This document shows positions 25,585-34,690 of a stretch of 35,457 bases of DNA, piece by piece (within the stretch, counting starts at the first letter, position 1; each line of letters opens with the position of its first letter). Made by a program: the position numbers and the translations under genes. Source of the DNA: CAYVKM01 sp964452045 (GTDB lineage Bacteria > Calditrichota > Calditrichia > RBG-13-44-9); NCBI GenBank assembly GCA_964452045.1, contig CAYVKM010000033.1, positions 1 through 35,457 of the forward strand, given 5' to 3'. The notes beneath the pieces are model-generated. The model was not told where the DNA came from. It made no database searches and saw only the letters and a list, made by a program, of their open reading frames with translations.

Positions 25585-26208
25585 ATGCTAAAAGATCAAA
25601 CATTGGAAAAACTGTTGTCAGACATCGCCTCGAAATCTCCAACCCCAGGAGGGGGAACTGTTGCGGGCATTTCCGGAGCCTTTGCGGCTTCTATGGTATT
25701 AATGGTTTGTAATTTAACCATCGGGAAGAAAAGGTATCAGCAAGTTGAAGATGAAATGAATAAGAACTTAAAGGACGCACAAAAGCTTCAATCGGAATTT
25801 ATTCTTCTGGCCCAGCGGGATGCTGAGGTTTTCAATGACGTCATGGAAGCATATAAATTACCGCATGAGAGTGAGGAAGAAAAAAATGCCAGAAAAATTG
25901 CAGTGGAAGAGGCACTTAAAAAAGCTTCTCTTGTTCCAATGGATGTCTTAAGGCGATGTGAGACTTTGGCTTGTTTATGCCGATCTGTTGCATTAAAGGG
26001 TAATGAAAATTCGATTAGTGACGCAGGAGTTGCGGTTATGTTGACCCATTCGGCGGCCCAATCCGCCTGTCTGAATATTTTGATTAATCTTTCTACCATA
26101 TCCGATGAAGATTTTAAGGGGAAATTAAAAACCGAACAGGAGCACGTCCTCAAAACGGTAAAAGATTTGACGGACGAAACCATGCAAATTGTCCATAGTA
26201 AACTCTAA
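25585..26208 (+). CDS. Cyclodeaminase/cyclohydrolase family protein (FTCD C-terminal type)
   Basis: A 207-residue all-helical protein of the formiminotetrahydrofolate cyclodeaminase / methenyl-THF cyclohydrolase (FchA) family. It has the diagnostic S-P-T-P-G-G-G-T-V-A opening at 18-27, then S-G-A-F-A-A-S-M-V and L-T-I-G-K-K-R-Y, and later the N-x-x-S-D-A-G-V-A helix. ATG at 25585 with AAGGAG 6 bases upstream is the start; an in-frame GTG at 25498 lies inside the palindrome and adds residues foreign to the family. The stand-alone form is common in folate one-carbon metabolism. Whether it deaminates formimino-THF or hydrolyses methenyl-THF cannot be told from sequence alone. Confidence 0.9.
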   Translation: MLKDQTLEKLLSDIASKSPTPGGGTVAGISGAFAASMVLMVCNLTIGKKRYQQVEDEMNKNLKDAQKLQSEFILLAQRDAEVFNDVMEAYKLPHESEEEKNARKIAVEEALKKASLVPMDVLRRCETLACLCRSVALKGNENSISDAGVAVMLTHSAAQSACLNILINLSTISDEDFKGKLKTEQEHVLKTVKDLTDETMQIVHSKL

Positions 26209-26336
26209 AGCTTAACCTTTTTCGGACTCTGACATAATTCCAGGTAGAAAAATGGCGATAATGAAAATACGGTTGGACTTTTATCAAAAATTAAGTAATG
26301 ATTAGATTTAAAAACCGAAAAATAGATATAAATCAC

Positions 26337-26366
26337 TTGAACAATATGAATTCATTTTAATATTTT
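26337..26366 (+). promoter_or_regulatory. Predicted promoter of the nfu-bfn-MBL genes
   Basis: TTGAAC (26337-26342), an 18-base spacer and TATTTT (26361-26366) resemble a sigma70 promoter; a start near 26373 would leave a short leader of about 15 bases carrying AAGGAT before the ATG at 26388. The same 18-base spacing and TATTTT box occur before the BatA-type gene. Confidence 0.5.
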
Positions 26367-26387
26367 ACCTGAAAAAGGATAATAACC

Positions 26388-26609
26388 ATGCAAGAAGAAA
26401 AAGTGAAAAAGTTACTTGATTCCATCCGGCCGGGTATTCAAATGGATGGTGGGGATGTAGAATTTGTTGAAATAAAAGATGGAATTGTGTATGTACGTCT
26501 GATCGGTGCCTGTGGTGGATGTCCTATGGCACAACTTACTTTGAAGGAAGGTATCGAAAGATACATCCGAAATGAGATTCCCGAAATTAAATCGGTAGAA
26601 TCTGTTTAA
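26388..26609 (+). CDS. NifU-like Fe-S scaffold/carrier domain protein
   Basis: A 73-residue stand-alone NifU C-terminal domain. It has the V-K-K-L-L-D-x-I-R-P opening helix, the M-D-G-G-D-V-E strand, and the C-x-x-C cluster-binding pair Cys42 and Cys45 (C-G-G-C-P). Such Nfu proteins carry [4Fe-4S] or [2Fe-2S] clusters to apo-enzymes. It leads a short operon with the bifunctional nuclease gene 13 bases downstream. No other isc or suf genes are present here. Confidence 0.94.
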   Translation: MQEEKVKKLLDSIRPGIQMDGGDVEFVEIKDGIVYVRLIGACGGCPMAQLTLKEGIERYIRNEIPEIKSVESV

Positions 26610-26622
26610 TTCAGAGGATATA

Positions 26623-27171
26623 ATGATTGAAGTAAAAATAAACGGGTTGTTTCTAACCCAATCTCAGGCAAGTGGGGTAATTTTAAAAGAGATTAAAGGT
26701 AATCGAACCCTGCCGATTATTATAGGAGAATATGAGGCACAGTCGATCGCTCTTGGTTTGGAGAATATTACACCTCCCCGACCTATCACGCATGATTTAA
26801 CTTTAAATCTGCTGGAGACATTGACTGCTCACATTGAACGGATTGTGGTAACGGAATTAAAGAATAATACTTATTATGCGGAGATTCATCTCAGGATGAA
26901 AGCCAGATTATTTCAGGTGGACTCGCGTCCCAGTGATGCCATTGCCTTAGCGGTAAGAAGAAAAATTCCAATTTTTGTCACAGAAGATGTTATGAATAAG
27001 GGTGCTTATACCGCAGATGAAATAAAGGATGTGGAGGAGAGCAAGCTCAATTTGGGTGAGAATAAGCTGGATAAATTGCGTTCTGAACTTCAGGAAGCAG
27101 TCGAGAAAGAAGACTACGAAAAAGCTGCTAAAATTCGGGATGAGATAAAGAAGCTTGAGTCGCGTCAATAA
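26623..27171 (+). CDS. Bifunctional nuclease family protein (DUF151) with C-terminal UVR motif
   Basis: A 182-residue protein. Residues 1-130 form a BFN/DUF151 domain: L-P-I-I-I-G-E-Y-E-A, R-P-x-T-H-D-L, and the S-R-P-S-D-A-I-A-L-A motif at 101-110. Residues about 147-181 form a UVR (UvrB/UvrC) helical hairpin with L-x-x-A-V-E-x-E-D-Y-E-K-A-A-x-I-R-D. BFN proteins of plants have reported nuclease activity, and the BFN-UVR fusion is widespread in bacteria, often with Fe-S or stress genes; its bacterial role is not settled. AGAGG precedes the ATG. Confidence 0.92.
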   Translation: MIEVKINGLFLTQSQASGVILKEIKGNRTLPIIIGEYEAQSIALGLENITPPRPITHDLTLNLLETLTAHIERIVVTELKNNTYYAEIHLRMKARLFQVDSRPSDAIALAVRRKIPIFVTEDVMNKGAYTADEIKDVEESKLNLGENKLDKLRSELQEAVEKEDYEKAAKIRDEIKKLESRQ

Positions 27172-27185
27172 AAATAGGTTGGCTG

Positions 27186-28094
27186 ATGAATACTAATAAC
27201 CTGAAGGTAAAAATATATGGAGTTCGGGGAAGTTATCCTCCCACCAATAATGGTAAATCTGAAATTGGGGTCAATACAACTTGTTTGAGGGTCAATATCG
27301 GGAAGCATATTGTGATAGTTGATGCCGGAACAGGTATTATTAATCTGGGTACGGATATTCTTCAGGAATTAAAATCGGGTAAAAGCGAGCAGGATTTGTT
27401 CAAATTATATCTTTTCTTTACTCATACCCATATCGACCATTTGATGGGATTTCCGTATTTTAGTATGCTATATTTACCAAAGACAGAATTAAATGTCATT
27501 TCGCCCACACAATTGGATTATTCCATAGAAGAAATTCTGGAAACACTTATGAGCCCGGCCTTTTTTCCGGTCACTATTTCGGAATTGCCCAGCACTTTTA
27601 GCTATCAAGATTTTGCGGAGAATATGGTCGCTTATTTTTTCGAAGATGAAATTAAGGTCGTAAAGATTTCCGAGAATCAGGATTTTAAGAATTGGATTGG
27701 CCGAATTTCCTGTATTAGAAATTATACTCACCCAAAGGGTGGCGTCTTCATTTATAAATTCGAAAATCCCAAGGGTGAATCGCTGGTTTTTGCGACTGAC
27801 ATAGAGGGTTTTGTCGGTGGCGATCAACGGTTGATAAAATTTGCTCAAAATGCTAAAGTATTGATTCATGATGCGCAGTATTCTTTACCGGAATATGAAA
27901 TGTTTCAGGGATTTGGTCATAGTACATTTGAGATGGCGGCGGATGTTGCCAAAAAAGCATCTATTGGTAAGCTAATTCTGTCTCATCATGACCCTAAACA
28001 TTCCGACCAGGAATTACACGACCTGGAAAAGAAAGCACAAAAAATCTTCTCCAATACCTATATGGCCACTGAATCGATGGAATTTGTCATTTAA
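27186..28094 (+). CDS. MBL-fold metallo-hydrolase
   Basis: A 302-residue metallo-beta-lactamase-fold hydrolase of the type beginning V-K-I-Y-G-V-R-G-S. The metal site H-x-H-x-D-H is at 80-85; other ligands fit the T-H-P-K-G-G region, A-T-D near 200, and S-H-H-D-P near 265. G-H-S-T after a D-A-Q-Y segment is also typical. Phosphodiesterase (RNase Z/PhnP-like) activity is plausible but the substrate is unknown. It is 14 bases downstream of the bifunctional nuclease gene and no promoter is seen between them. Confidence 0.9.
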   Translation: MNTNNLKVKIYGVRGSYPPTNNGKSEIGVNTTCLRVNIGKHIVIVDAGTGIINLGTDILQELKSGKSEQDLFKLYLFFTHTHIDHLMGFPYFSMLYLPKTELNVISPTQLDYSIEEILETLMSPAFFPVTISELPSTFSYQDFAENMVAYFFEDEIKVVKISENQDFKNWIGRISCIRNYTHPKGGVFIYKFENPKGESLVFATDIEGFVGGDQRLIKFAQNAKVLIHDAQYSLPEYEMFQGFGHSTFEMAADVAKKASIGKLILSHHDPKHSDQELHDLEKKAQKIFSNTYMATESMEFVI

Positions 28095-28097
28095 CTC

Positions 28098-28117
28098 GTC
28101 CCGCATATCGGCGGGAC
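28098..28117 (+). terminator. GC-rich hairpin after the MBL-fold gene
   Basis: A perfect 7-bp stem (GTCCCGC / GCGGGAC) with a 6-base loop starts 4 bases after the stop codon. It is conspicuously GC-rich in this AT-rich spacer but is followed by only a broken T run, so it may be a weak terminator, an mRNA 3'-end stabiliser, or a member of a dispersed palindromic repeat. Confidence 0.45.
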
Positions 28118-28250
28118 ATTCCCATTTTCAAATTACCTTGCATCATTCCCTGTTTTGTTTAAATTAAATTTGTATATATCCTGAACGATATATCCGCTTA
28201 GATCGTGATATCTTTATTAAGAATTAGAAACCTTTTCTGATTACGATTTA

Positions 28251-29678
28251 ATGAAAACTTTCAGACGAACCAAAATTGTTGCTACCATCGGACCGGCAAG
28301 TCAAAATCCTGATACCCTGGTAAAATTAATTAAAACCGGGGTAAATGTATTCCGGCTTAATTTTTCGCATGGTGACCAGAAATCTCATCTGGAGACAATC
28401 AACCACATCAAAAAAATTAGGGAAAATCTGGCACAACCCATTGCGATCCTGCAGGATTTGGCAGGGCCCAAAATTCGGTTGGGCCAGATTGCTGGTGAAC
28501 CCTTTCATGCGCGAGTTGGAAATACTGTTATTTTAGATGGCCACTATGACGGTAAATCACAAAATAATACCATTGGGCTCAATTATTCCGGTTTTGCCAA
28601 CGACGTGTTTCCCGGTGCCCATCTCTTACTTTCTGATGGTGATCTGGAACTTAAAGTGGTAAAAATTGAGAAATCACAAGTCTATTGTAAAGTGATTATT
28701 GGTGGGAATCTTTACTCTCACAAAGGAATAAATTTTCCCAGCGGCTCATTCAATTTACCTGCATTAACCGGAAAGGATGAGGATGATCTTGAGTTTGGCT
28801 TAATAAATGGTGTGGATATGGTGGCCATGTCTTTTGTCCGCACAGCTAAAGATCTGGATAAAGCCCGAAAAATATTTAAAAAGGCCAGGCGATCGATTCC
28901 TCTGATCGCAAAAATTGAAAAACATGAAGCGATCAAAAATCTACCTGAAATTATAGAAAACGCAGATGCCATCATGGTAGCCCGCGGCGATCTGGGTGTT
29001 GAGATTCCCATTGAACAGGTACCGATGGTCCAGAAGGAGATCATTAAACAGGCCAATTGTTCCGGCAAGCCGGTTATTACCGCCACCCAAATGTTAAGGT
29101 CGATGGTTACCTCCCCCAGACCGACCCGTGCCGAGGTCACGGATGTGGCCAATGCTATATTTGACGGAACCGATGCGGTAATGTTATCTGAAGAAACTGC
29201 GGTTGGTAAATATCCCGATCTGGCAGTGGAAACCATGTCAAAAATTGCCCATCAGGCAGAAAAATCAATTCACTACTATAAAGAATTGACCTCTCGTAAG
29301 CTGGATAAAAAATTAATCATACCTGAATCTGTGGCACATTCGGCAACTATACTCGCCAGAGATCTGAATGCAAGGATTATCTTTGCGGCAACCCGGACCG
29401 GATACACCGCAAAAACCATTTCAAAATATCGGCCTAAAAGTCTAATTATTGCTCTGGTGGTTGATGAAAGCGTCTATTCTCAGATGGCCCTGGTGTGTGG
29501 GGTATTTCCGATAATGGTAAAATTTCAGAATGATCTGAAAAAGTTTTTTAGTGATTCATTTGATAAAGCCTTGAAAACTGGCCTGGCAAAAAAGACAGAT
29601 CACTACGTATTTGCCAGTGGATTTCCCCTGGGTAAACCCGGTTCGTTAAATCAAGTAACAGCCGGTAAAATTAATTAA
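28251..29678 (+). CDS. pyk: Pyruvate kinase
   Basis: Pyruvate kinase converts PEP and ADP to pyruvate and ATP in glycolysis. The 475-residue protein opens K-I-V-A-T-I-G-P-A-S, has the N-F-S-H-G loop, the B domain, the catalytic I-A-K-I-E-K segment with Mg2+ ligands in A-R-G-D-L-G-V-E, and the A-T-Q-M-L-x-S-M signature. The C-terminal regulatory domain ends in the usual G-x-P-x-G-x-x-G-S-x-N-x-x region. Length and order are standard. The ATG at 28251 lacks an obvious purine-rich ribosome binding site. Confidence 0.98.
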   Translation: MKTFRRTKIVATIGPASQNPDTLVKLIKTGVNVFRLNFSHGDQKSHLETINHIKKIRENLAQPIAILQDLAGPKIRLGQIAGEPFHARVGNTVILDGHYDGKSQNNTIGLNYSGFANDVFPGAHLLLSDGDLELKVVKIEKSQVYCKVIIGGNLYSHKGINFPSGSFNLPALTGKDEDDLEFGLINGVDMVAMSFVRTAKDLDKARKIFKKARRSIPLIAKIEKHEAIKNLPEIIENADAIMVARGDLGVEIPIEQVPMVQKEIIKQANCSGKPVITATQMLRSMVTSPRPTRAEVTDVANAIFDGTDAVMLSEETAVGKYPDLAVETMSKIAHQAEKSIHYYKELTSRKLDKKLIIPESVAHSATILARDLNARIIFAATRTGYTAKTISKYRPKSLIIALVVDESVYSQMALVCGVFPIMVKFQNDLKKFFSDSFDKALKTGLAKKTDHYVFASGFPLGKPGSLNQVTAGKIN

Positions 29679-29713
29679 TCATTGTCCGGCTGAACTTTCT
29701 CTCCCGAATAGCT

Positions 29714-30229
29714 TTAAGTTAAGATACTCAGCAACAGCCAATTGATAAGTCCGTATATTATCCATCCGATGACGCAGACCAGGATTGCCCTACCGGTACT
29801 CTGGTAATCCAGCGCCTGCCTCACTGCAATGACCATGGCAATTAGCATCCAAATGCTGGTGATAAATAGAGCGATGCTGAACAGTCCGGGGATGATGCCA
29901 ATAATGGCGATTATTCCCGGGGCACTGGCAAAGCCAATTGTGCGCAGTAATTCCCGGTAATCAGACTTGGTTTGCGGCTCAGGGAAAAATTTTGTCCCAA
30001 TAAAATAGATAATATAGGACCAGGCAAACCAGGAAATTAGGGAGCTGAAGGCACCGCCGATAAGCGAAGCTCCCACACCCCTGGTCAGTGAGGCAATTCC
30101 TGAGGCAAGGCTTGCCAGTAAAACAACCAAAATTGCCTGGGGTAGTGCAGTAGTGTCTGCCTCGACCTCTTCATAGAGTTGGGACTCCAATTTTATTGCT
30201 CTCCAAAGCCGGCTCAAAAAAACATCCAT
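29714..30229 (-). CDS. YIP1-family integral membrane protein
   Basis: A 171-residue protein with an N-terminal amphipathic segment (M-D-V-F-L-S-R-L-W-R-A-I) followed by about five hydrophobic helices, matching the Yip1 domain widespread in bacteria with unknown function. The helices fall at about 31-48, 56-78, 100-120, 122-138 and 148-168. A strong AGGAGGAG motif precedes the ATG. It converges with pyk and is separated from the Ig-like lipoprotein gene by the terminator at 30331-30365. Confidence 0.82.
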   Translation of the reverse strand: MDVFLSRLWRAIKLESQLYEEVEADTTALPQAILVVLLASLASGIASLTRGVGASLIGGAFSSLISWFAWSYIIYFIGTKFFPEPQTKSDYRELLRTIGFASAPGIIAIIGIIPGLFSIALFITSIWMLIAMVIAVRQALDYQSTGRAILVCVIGWIIYGLINWLLLSILT

Positions 30230-30330
30230 TTCTCCTCCTGCCTGTGTTTAGTTTCATCACTTAAAAAATATAATAAAAATCAGGTAAAAAGACATTATTA
30301 ATGATAAATAATGTTAAGAATATGCTGAAT

Positions 30331-30365
30331 AAAAAAACAGGCTGTCCAGAAAATTGAACAGCCTG
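30331..30365 (-). terminator. Intrinsic terminator of the Ig-repeat lipoprotein gene
   Basis: On the minus strand an 8-bp stem (CAGGCTGT / ACAGCCTG, positions 30358-30365 and 30338-30345) is followed by seven T residues (30337-30331). It begins 25 bases after the stop codon of the gene at 30390-32228. Confidence 0.88.
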
Positions 30366-30389
30366 ACTTAAATTCATGGAAAGATGAGA

Positions 30390-32228
30390 TCAGGGGATAA
30401 TAATCACGGTGATTAATTGAGCACCGATATTACCACTGAGATCGTATCCCTTAATATAAATAGAGTGACTTTGACCGTTGCCGTATCCGGTAGTATCCCA
30501 ATCATACTGATACGGTGTGGAGGGATCAGTTGAAAGTAACTCCCCATCAATGTAAAATTCGACTTTCTGAACACCAACATTATCTACTACATCGGCGGTT
30601 ATTGTGATGATATCGCCGTCGGAGTAGGTTGCTCCTGCTGGTGGATATAGAATGGTAACGGTAGGTGGAATGTTATCGACCTGTGCGGAAGAAATTGTTG
30701 CGGTTTGCAGGGCGGTTTGTCCTGAATTACCGACACTATCGTAAGCTTTTGCATACAGGGTATGAACACTACCAGGTTGCAAACTTGAGGTATCCCAGAT
30801 GTATTCGTATGGACTGGAATTATCTGTTCCGGCAAGATTACCATTGATATAAAATTCTACATTAGTAACTGATACATTATCATTTGCTTCGGCAACAACT
30901 ATAATGGTATCCTCGATTATCGCCCCTGCCGGGGGATACAAAATGGTAACCGTGGGAGGGATATTATCTACCTGAGCGGTAGAAATTGTTGCCGTTTGCA
31001 AGGCTGTTTGTCCTGAATTACCAGCACCATCGTAAGCTTTGGCAAACAGGGTATGAACACTACCAAGTTGCAAACTTGAGGTATCCCAGATGTATTCGTA
31101 TGGACTGGTATTATCGGTTCCAGCTAGATTACCATCGATAAAAAAGTCTACATTGGTAACTGATATGTTATCATTTGCTTCAGCAATAATCGTGGTGGTA
31201 CCCTCAACTATTGCACCGGCGGCTGGGTTGCTGAGAAAGATTGTTGGCGGAGTTAAATCCTCTATGTTCTGAGTTTGTACAGTTACAGTAACGATCGCAG
31301 AAGTCGTCTGGTTCTGGTTTGTGTCATAAGCGATAATATAAATGCTATGGGTCGAACCGCTGAGATAACCGGTAACGTTCCAGGGGAATATCCAGGGGCT
31401 CTGGCTTAAAGTTGAAAATAGACTGCCATCCACATACAACTCCAAACGGTCTACTGCGACGTTGTCTGTGGCAGTGGCCAAAATGGAGACGGTATCCGAT
31501 ACAGTTAAGCCGGAGGTAGGATAATTTATGGCAACAACCGGTGGTGTATTATCAATGATGTTATTTGACTCTATCGTAACCGAAACCACATTTGAGTAGG
31601 AGTTATTTTGATTTTCATCAAAGGCCCGGGCGAAAACCGTGTGAGTGCTTCCATTCAGCAGATTGGTAACATCCCAGTTAAATTCATAAGGCGTTTGATT
31701 ACTGGTGAATTTTAGCCGTCCGTCAATGAAATATTCAACCCGGTCCACACCACCATCTTCAATAATTTGCGGGGTGACAATAACAGTATCCTTCACGGTA
31801 CTGCCGGGGGTCGGATTTATTATACTGATTACCGGTGCCAGGGTATCTGCCCTAGGTCCGGCCACTACCCGAACCAGGACGCCCGGGGAAATGGTGGTAT
31901 TGCCGGCTTTATCGTAACCTACAGCGATAAGGCTATGATCCTGATTATCGGCCACCGGGGAAGTGTCCCAGTCATACTCAAAAGGTGGTTCGGTCATTTG
32001 GGCGCGAGTCTCTCCATCAATTTTCAAATTAACATGACTGAATTCGGTCTCGTCTGCTGCTTCAATTGCTACTCTCACCGTTCCTGAGACAGGTTGTCCG
32101 GTCACCGGATAAATAATAGCTACCAGTGGTGGGGCTGTATCAGGCGCTTCCGGCAACTGACATTGAAACAGCGTGCTGGTGAGGACAAATAAAAAGATGA
32201 ATAAAATATAATTTTTCTTACGATTCAT
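30390..32228 (-). CDS. Lipoprotein with six tandem bacterial Ig-like repeats
   Basis: A 612-residue surface or periplasmic protein. The N-terminus is a lipoprotein signal with Cys at about residue 23 (L-F-Q-C). From residue 32 it consists of six Ig-like (Big-type, chitobiase/invasin-like) units of 94-100 residues. Each opens with P-P-x-V/I-x-I-x-x-P, and most then carry V-E-F-Y-I-D-G and W-D-T-S before a G-S-x-H-x-L/I-Y-A-K-A-Y-D strand. Units 4 and 5 are nearly identical. No catalytic domain follows, so an adhesive, spacer or glycan-binding role is inferred. AGGAG lies 9 bases before the ATG. Confidence 0.85.
   Translation of the reverse strand: MNRKKNYILFIFLFVLTSTLFQCQLPEAPDTAPPLVAIIYPVTGQPVSGTVRVAIEAADETEFSHVNLKIDGETRAQMTEPPFEYDWDTSPVADNQDHSLIAVGYDKAGNTTISPGVLVRVVAGPRADTLAPVISIINPTPGSTVKDTVIVTPQIIEDGGVDRVEYFIDGRLKFTSNQTPYEFNWDVTNLLNGSTHTVFARAFDENQNNSYSNVVSVTIESNNIIDNTPPVVAINYPTSGLTVSDTVSILATATDNVAVDRLELYVDGSLFSTLSQSPWIFPWNVTGYLSGSTHSIYIIAYDTNQNQTTSAIVTVTVQTQNIEDLTPPTIFLSNPAAGAIVEGTTTIIAEANDNISVTNVDFFIDGNLAGTDNTSPYEYIWDTSSLQLGSVHTLFAKAYDGAGNSGQTALQTATISTAQVDNIPPTVTILYPPAGAIIEDTIIVVAEANDNVSVTNVEFYINGNLAGTDNSSPYEYIWDTSSLQPGSVHTLYAKAYDSVGNSGQTALQTATISSAQVDNIPPTVTILYPPAGATYSDGDIITITADVVDNVGVQKVEFYIDGELLSTDPSTPYQYDWDTTGYGNGQSHSIYIKGYDLSGNIGAQLITVIIIP
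30661..31242 (-). repeat. Two near-identical 291-bp tandem units inside the Ig-repeat gene
   Basis: The stretch 30661-30951 and the next 291 bases, 30952-31242, match closely at the DNA level, including silent positions over long runs. The period of 291 equals 97 codons, one Ig unit. The similarity is far greater than to the other four units, so this looks like a recent unequal exchange or slippage and a site of length variation between strains. Confidence 0.85.
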
Positions 32229-32474
32229 TACCTGATTCTCCTGTTAAAAGCGGATATAAAAACGTCTTAATTTGGGACAATACCTAATTGTTGTTATGAT
32301 AGATGTCACAATAAATCGGCTCTTTTTCCAATGTAGTTGTTAAAAGAAGCAGGTAAAATTTATAAAGAGTTAGGAACAATCACAAAGTATTTTCTGGAAG
32401 AGATTAATTTTCCACAACCAAGGTTCGCTTTTAGTTAAAATTTAATCCGGGAAACAAATCGGAAGAAATTTAAG

Positions 32475-32504
32475 TTGATTTAGAACATAATTCACTGTTA
32501 TTTT
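32475..32504 (+). promoter_or_regulatory. Predicted promoter of the BatA-type gene in the divergent spacer
   Basis: TTGATT (32475-32480), an 18-base spacer and TATTTT (32499-32504) lie 32 bases before the ATG; a CCGGAGG motif follows at 32514-32520, though 16 bases from the start. The remaining divergent region 32229-32474 holds the ribosome binding site of the Ig-repeat gene on the minus strand and no other structure I can recognise. Confidence 0.5.
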
Positions 32505-32536
32505 ATTTATATTTCCGGAGGTTGACACGCTGTTAA

Positions 32537-34651
32537 ATGTTTAGTTTTCTGAATCCCACCATTTTGTATGCTCTGGCAGCCGGAGCCATTCCTGTATTGA
32601 TTCATCTCATAAATCGGAAAAGGAAGAAAGAGGTTCAATTCAGCACCGTTCATTTTCTGAAACAGATGGTCAAAAAGGAGATGCGACGGCTACGTTTAAG
32701 ACAGATTCTTTTGCTTGTCATCAGGACGCTCATACTGGTACTTATTGTTCTGGCTTTTGCCCGGCCCACCATGAAAGTATCGAATTCATTATTAAGCGGC
32801 CAATCTGCCACGGAAGCTGTAGTGATCATAGACAACAGCCTTTCTTTAAATAGTCTGCAGATTACCGGCAATCTGCTGGAAGAAGTCCGGCAAAGATGGT
32901 TGAACTTGGAAAACATTTTTCAGCAGGGAGACAAAATTAGCGTTCTTCTGGGCACCAGACCCCTGAAAATTATCGCTGAGCACGTAAACTATTCGGACGA
33001 ACTGTGGCAAAAAGTGGAAAAGGAAATTCAACCATCGGTGTTCCAGGGAAACCTGACTGATGGTGTGATAAAAGCATTGCAGATACTACAGGAATCGAAT
33101 ATTTATAACCAGGAAATTTATTTGATATCGGATTTTCAGAAGTCAAATATCAAAGATGTAAACTTTACCCAGCTACCGGCCGGCTCGGATAAGCCGGTCA
33201 AATATTTTGCGCTGCCCGTTTTTCACAGCGATGATCAGAATGTATCGGTGGATTCGGCCTATATAGTCAACCGGCTGATCGAGAAAAATCAGAATCTTGA
33301 AATTAAGGCAAACATAAGAAACCAGAGTCTGAACAAGAACATAAACTCCCTGGTTTCATTGATCATTGATTCAAAACGGATTTCTCAGCAGAATATTGAT
33401 TTAAATGAAGACGGTGTGAAAACCTCACAATTTGAGGTTAATCCGCGGGAAGGCGGTATTATTTCCGGTTTTGTGGAAAGTGAGAATGATGTTCTGCTGG
33501 AAGATAACCGTTATTTTTTCAACTTTCAGATTCCGGAAAAAGTAAGAATCCTGCATCTGATGCCTGAAGTTACTTTTAACTCTTATTTCCCAATCATTCT
33601 CAAACCTGCGATTGACGGAGGTATTTTCATTTATGACAAGAACAGTATTAACGATTGGGCAGCGATAGATTTTTATAAATACCAGGTTATCGTTCTGGAA
33701 GGTTTAAATCAAATCCCAGCCGGATTGATAGACCGATTGGAACAACTAACCCGACTGGATTATGGGTTGGTGCTGGTTCCGGGAAATAATGTATTACTTT
33801 CAGATTATAACAAGCTTACTTCAGTTTTTAATCTGGGGCAAATTTCCGGGAAAGTAGGAACTGAAAACCAGAATACCGAATACATTTCGCTGGGAAAAGT
33901 TAACTGGGAGCATCCTCTTTTCGAAGGGCTGTTTGATGAGCAAAACAAGCTCAATCCGATTGAATTTTATGCTTATTATCAGTTGAAACCTGCTAATAAA
34001 ACAGAAGTTATTATGAATCTGAAGAATAATTCACCCTATCTGGTTGAAAGTCGATTAAATCTGGCAAATGTCTTTTTATTGACTTCGTCCCTTCAGCAAG
34101 GGTGGACCAATCTGGTTTACCGGGGAATGGTTGTTCCGCTAGTTTATCGAATGCTATTGTATTCTGCGACAAAAAATAGCCAGCACCGGGCCAGTATCAA
34201 AGCAGGGCAAAACTATGAGGAGTCATTCCGGTTTTTACAACCACCTTTTGATTTTACGGTGGTAAAACCTTCCGGTATTGAGGAAAAGGTTTCACCGGAA
34301 TTCAAAAGATCGGAAATATTGCTCCGGGTGAGCAATAATAACGAGTTGGGGAATTATTTGCTAAAACAGAATGGCGAGATATTAAATGTGTATTCGGTAA
34401 ATCATTCACCGGATGAGTCCATTCAGGTTTACTATAATAAATCCGATTTGGGAAAAATTATCCCCGGATCGGTCTGGATTCCCGATCCGGAAAATTTGGT
34501 TAATCTGGTGAAACAGACACGATTTGGCCTTGAACTGTGGCCTTATTTGTTGGCTGCCGTTTTTTTACTTTTGCTTCTGGAGATGTTGCTGGCTTATACC
34601 GGTTCCCGGAAACAAAAATCGGGAATGGAACATGAATTTGCCGGAAATTAA
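32537..34651 (+). CDS. BatA-domain membrane protein with VWA-like domain
   Basis: A 704-residue protein. The N-terminus (M-F-x-F-L-N-P, then A-A-G-A-I-P-V-L-I-H-L-I-N-R) is the BatA double-helix domain with membrane segments at about 8-24 and 57-75. A von Willebrand A-like domain begins with a MIDAS-type D-N-S-L-S at 99-103, followed by a large extracytoplasmic region with glutamine amidotransferase-like folds common in such proteins. A last helix lies near 672-692. Related proteins are found in FCB bacteria beside MoxR-BatB operons; none of those partners is in view here. hflX follows after 39 bases. Confidence 0.85.
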   Translation: MFSFLNPTILYALAAGAIPVLIHLINRKRKKEVQFSTVHFLKQMVKKEMRRLRLRQILLLVIRTLILVLIVLAFARPTMKVSNSLLSGQSATEAVVIIDNSLSLNSLQITGNLLEEVRQRWLNLENIFQQGDKISVLLGTRPLKIIAEHVNYSDELWQKVEKEIQPSVFQGNLTDGVIKALQILQESNIYNQEIYLISDFQKSNIKDVNFTQLPAGSDKPVKYFALPVFHSDDQNVSVDSAYIVNRLIEKNQNLEIKANIRNQSLNKNINSLVSLIIDSKRISQQNIDLNEDGVKTSQFEVNPREGGIISGFVESENDVLLEDNRYFFNFQIPEKVRILHLMPEVTFNSYFPIILKPAIDGGIFIYDKNSINDWAAIDFYKYQVIVLEGLNQIPAGLIDRLEQLTRLDYGLVLVPGNNVLLSDYNKLTSVFNLGQISGKVGTENQNTEYISLGKVNWEHPLFEGLFDEQNKLNPIEFYAYYQLKPANKTEVIMNLKNNSPYLVESRLNLANVFLLTSSLQQGWTNLVYRGMVVPLVYRMLLYSATKNSQHRASIKAGQNYEESFRFLQPPFDFTVVKPSGIEEKVSPEFKRSEILLRVSNNNELGNYLLKQNGEILNVYSVNHSPDESIQVYYNKSDLGKIIPGSVWIPDPENLVNLVKQTRFGLELWPYLLAAVFLLLLLEMLLAYTGSRKQKSGMEHEFAGN

Positions 34652-34690
34652 ATTAATTTGTTCGAAGGTATATAAAAAAGTGCACAGCTT

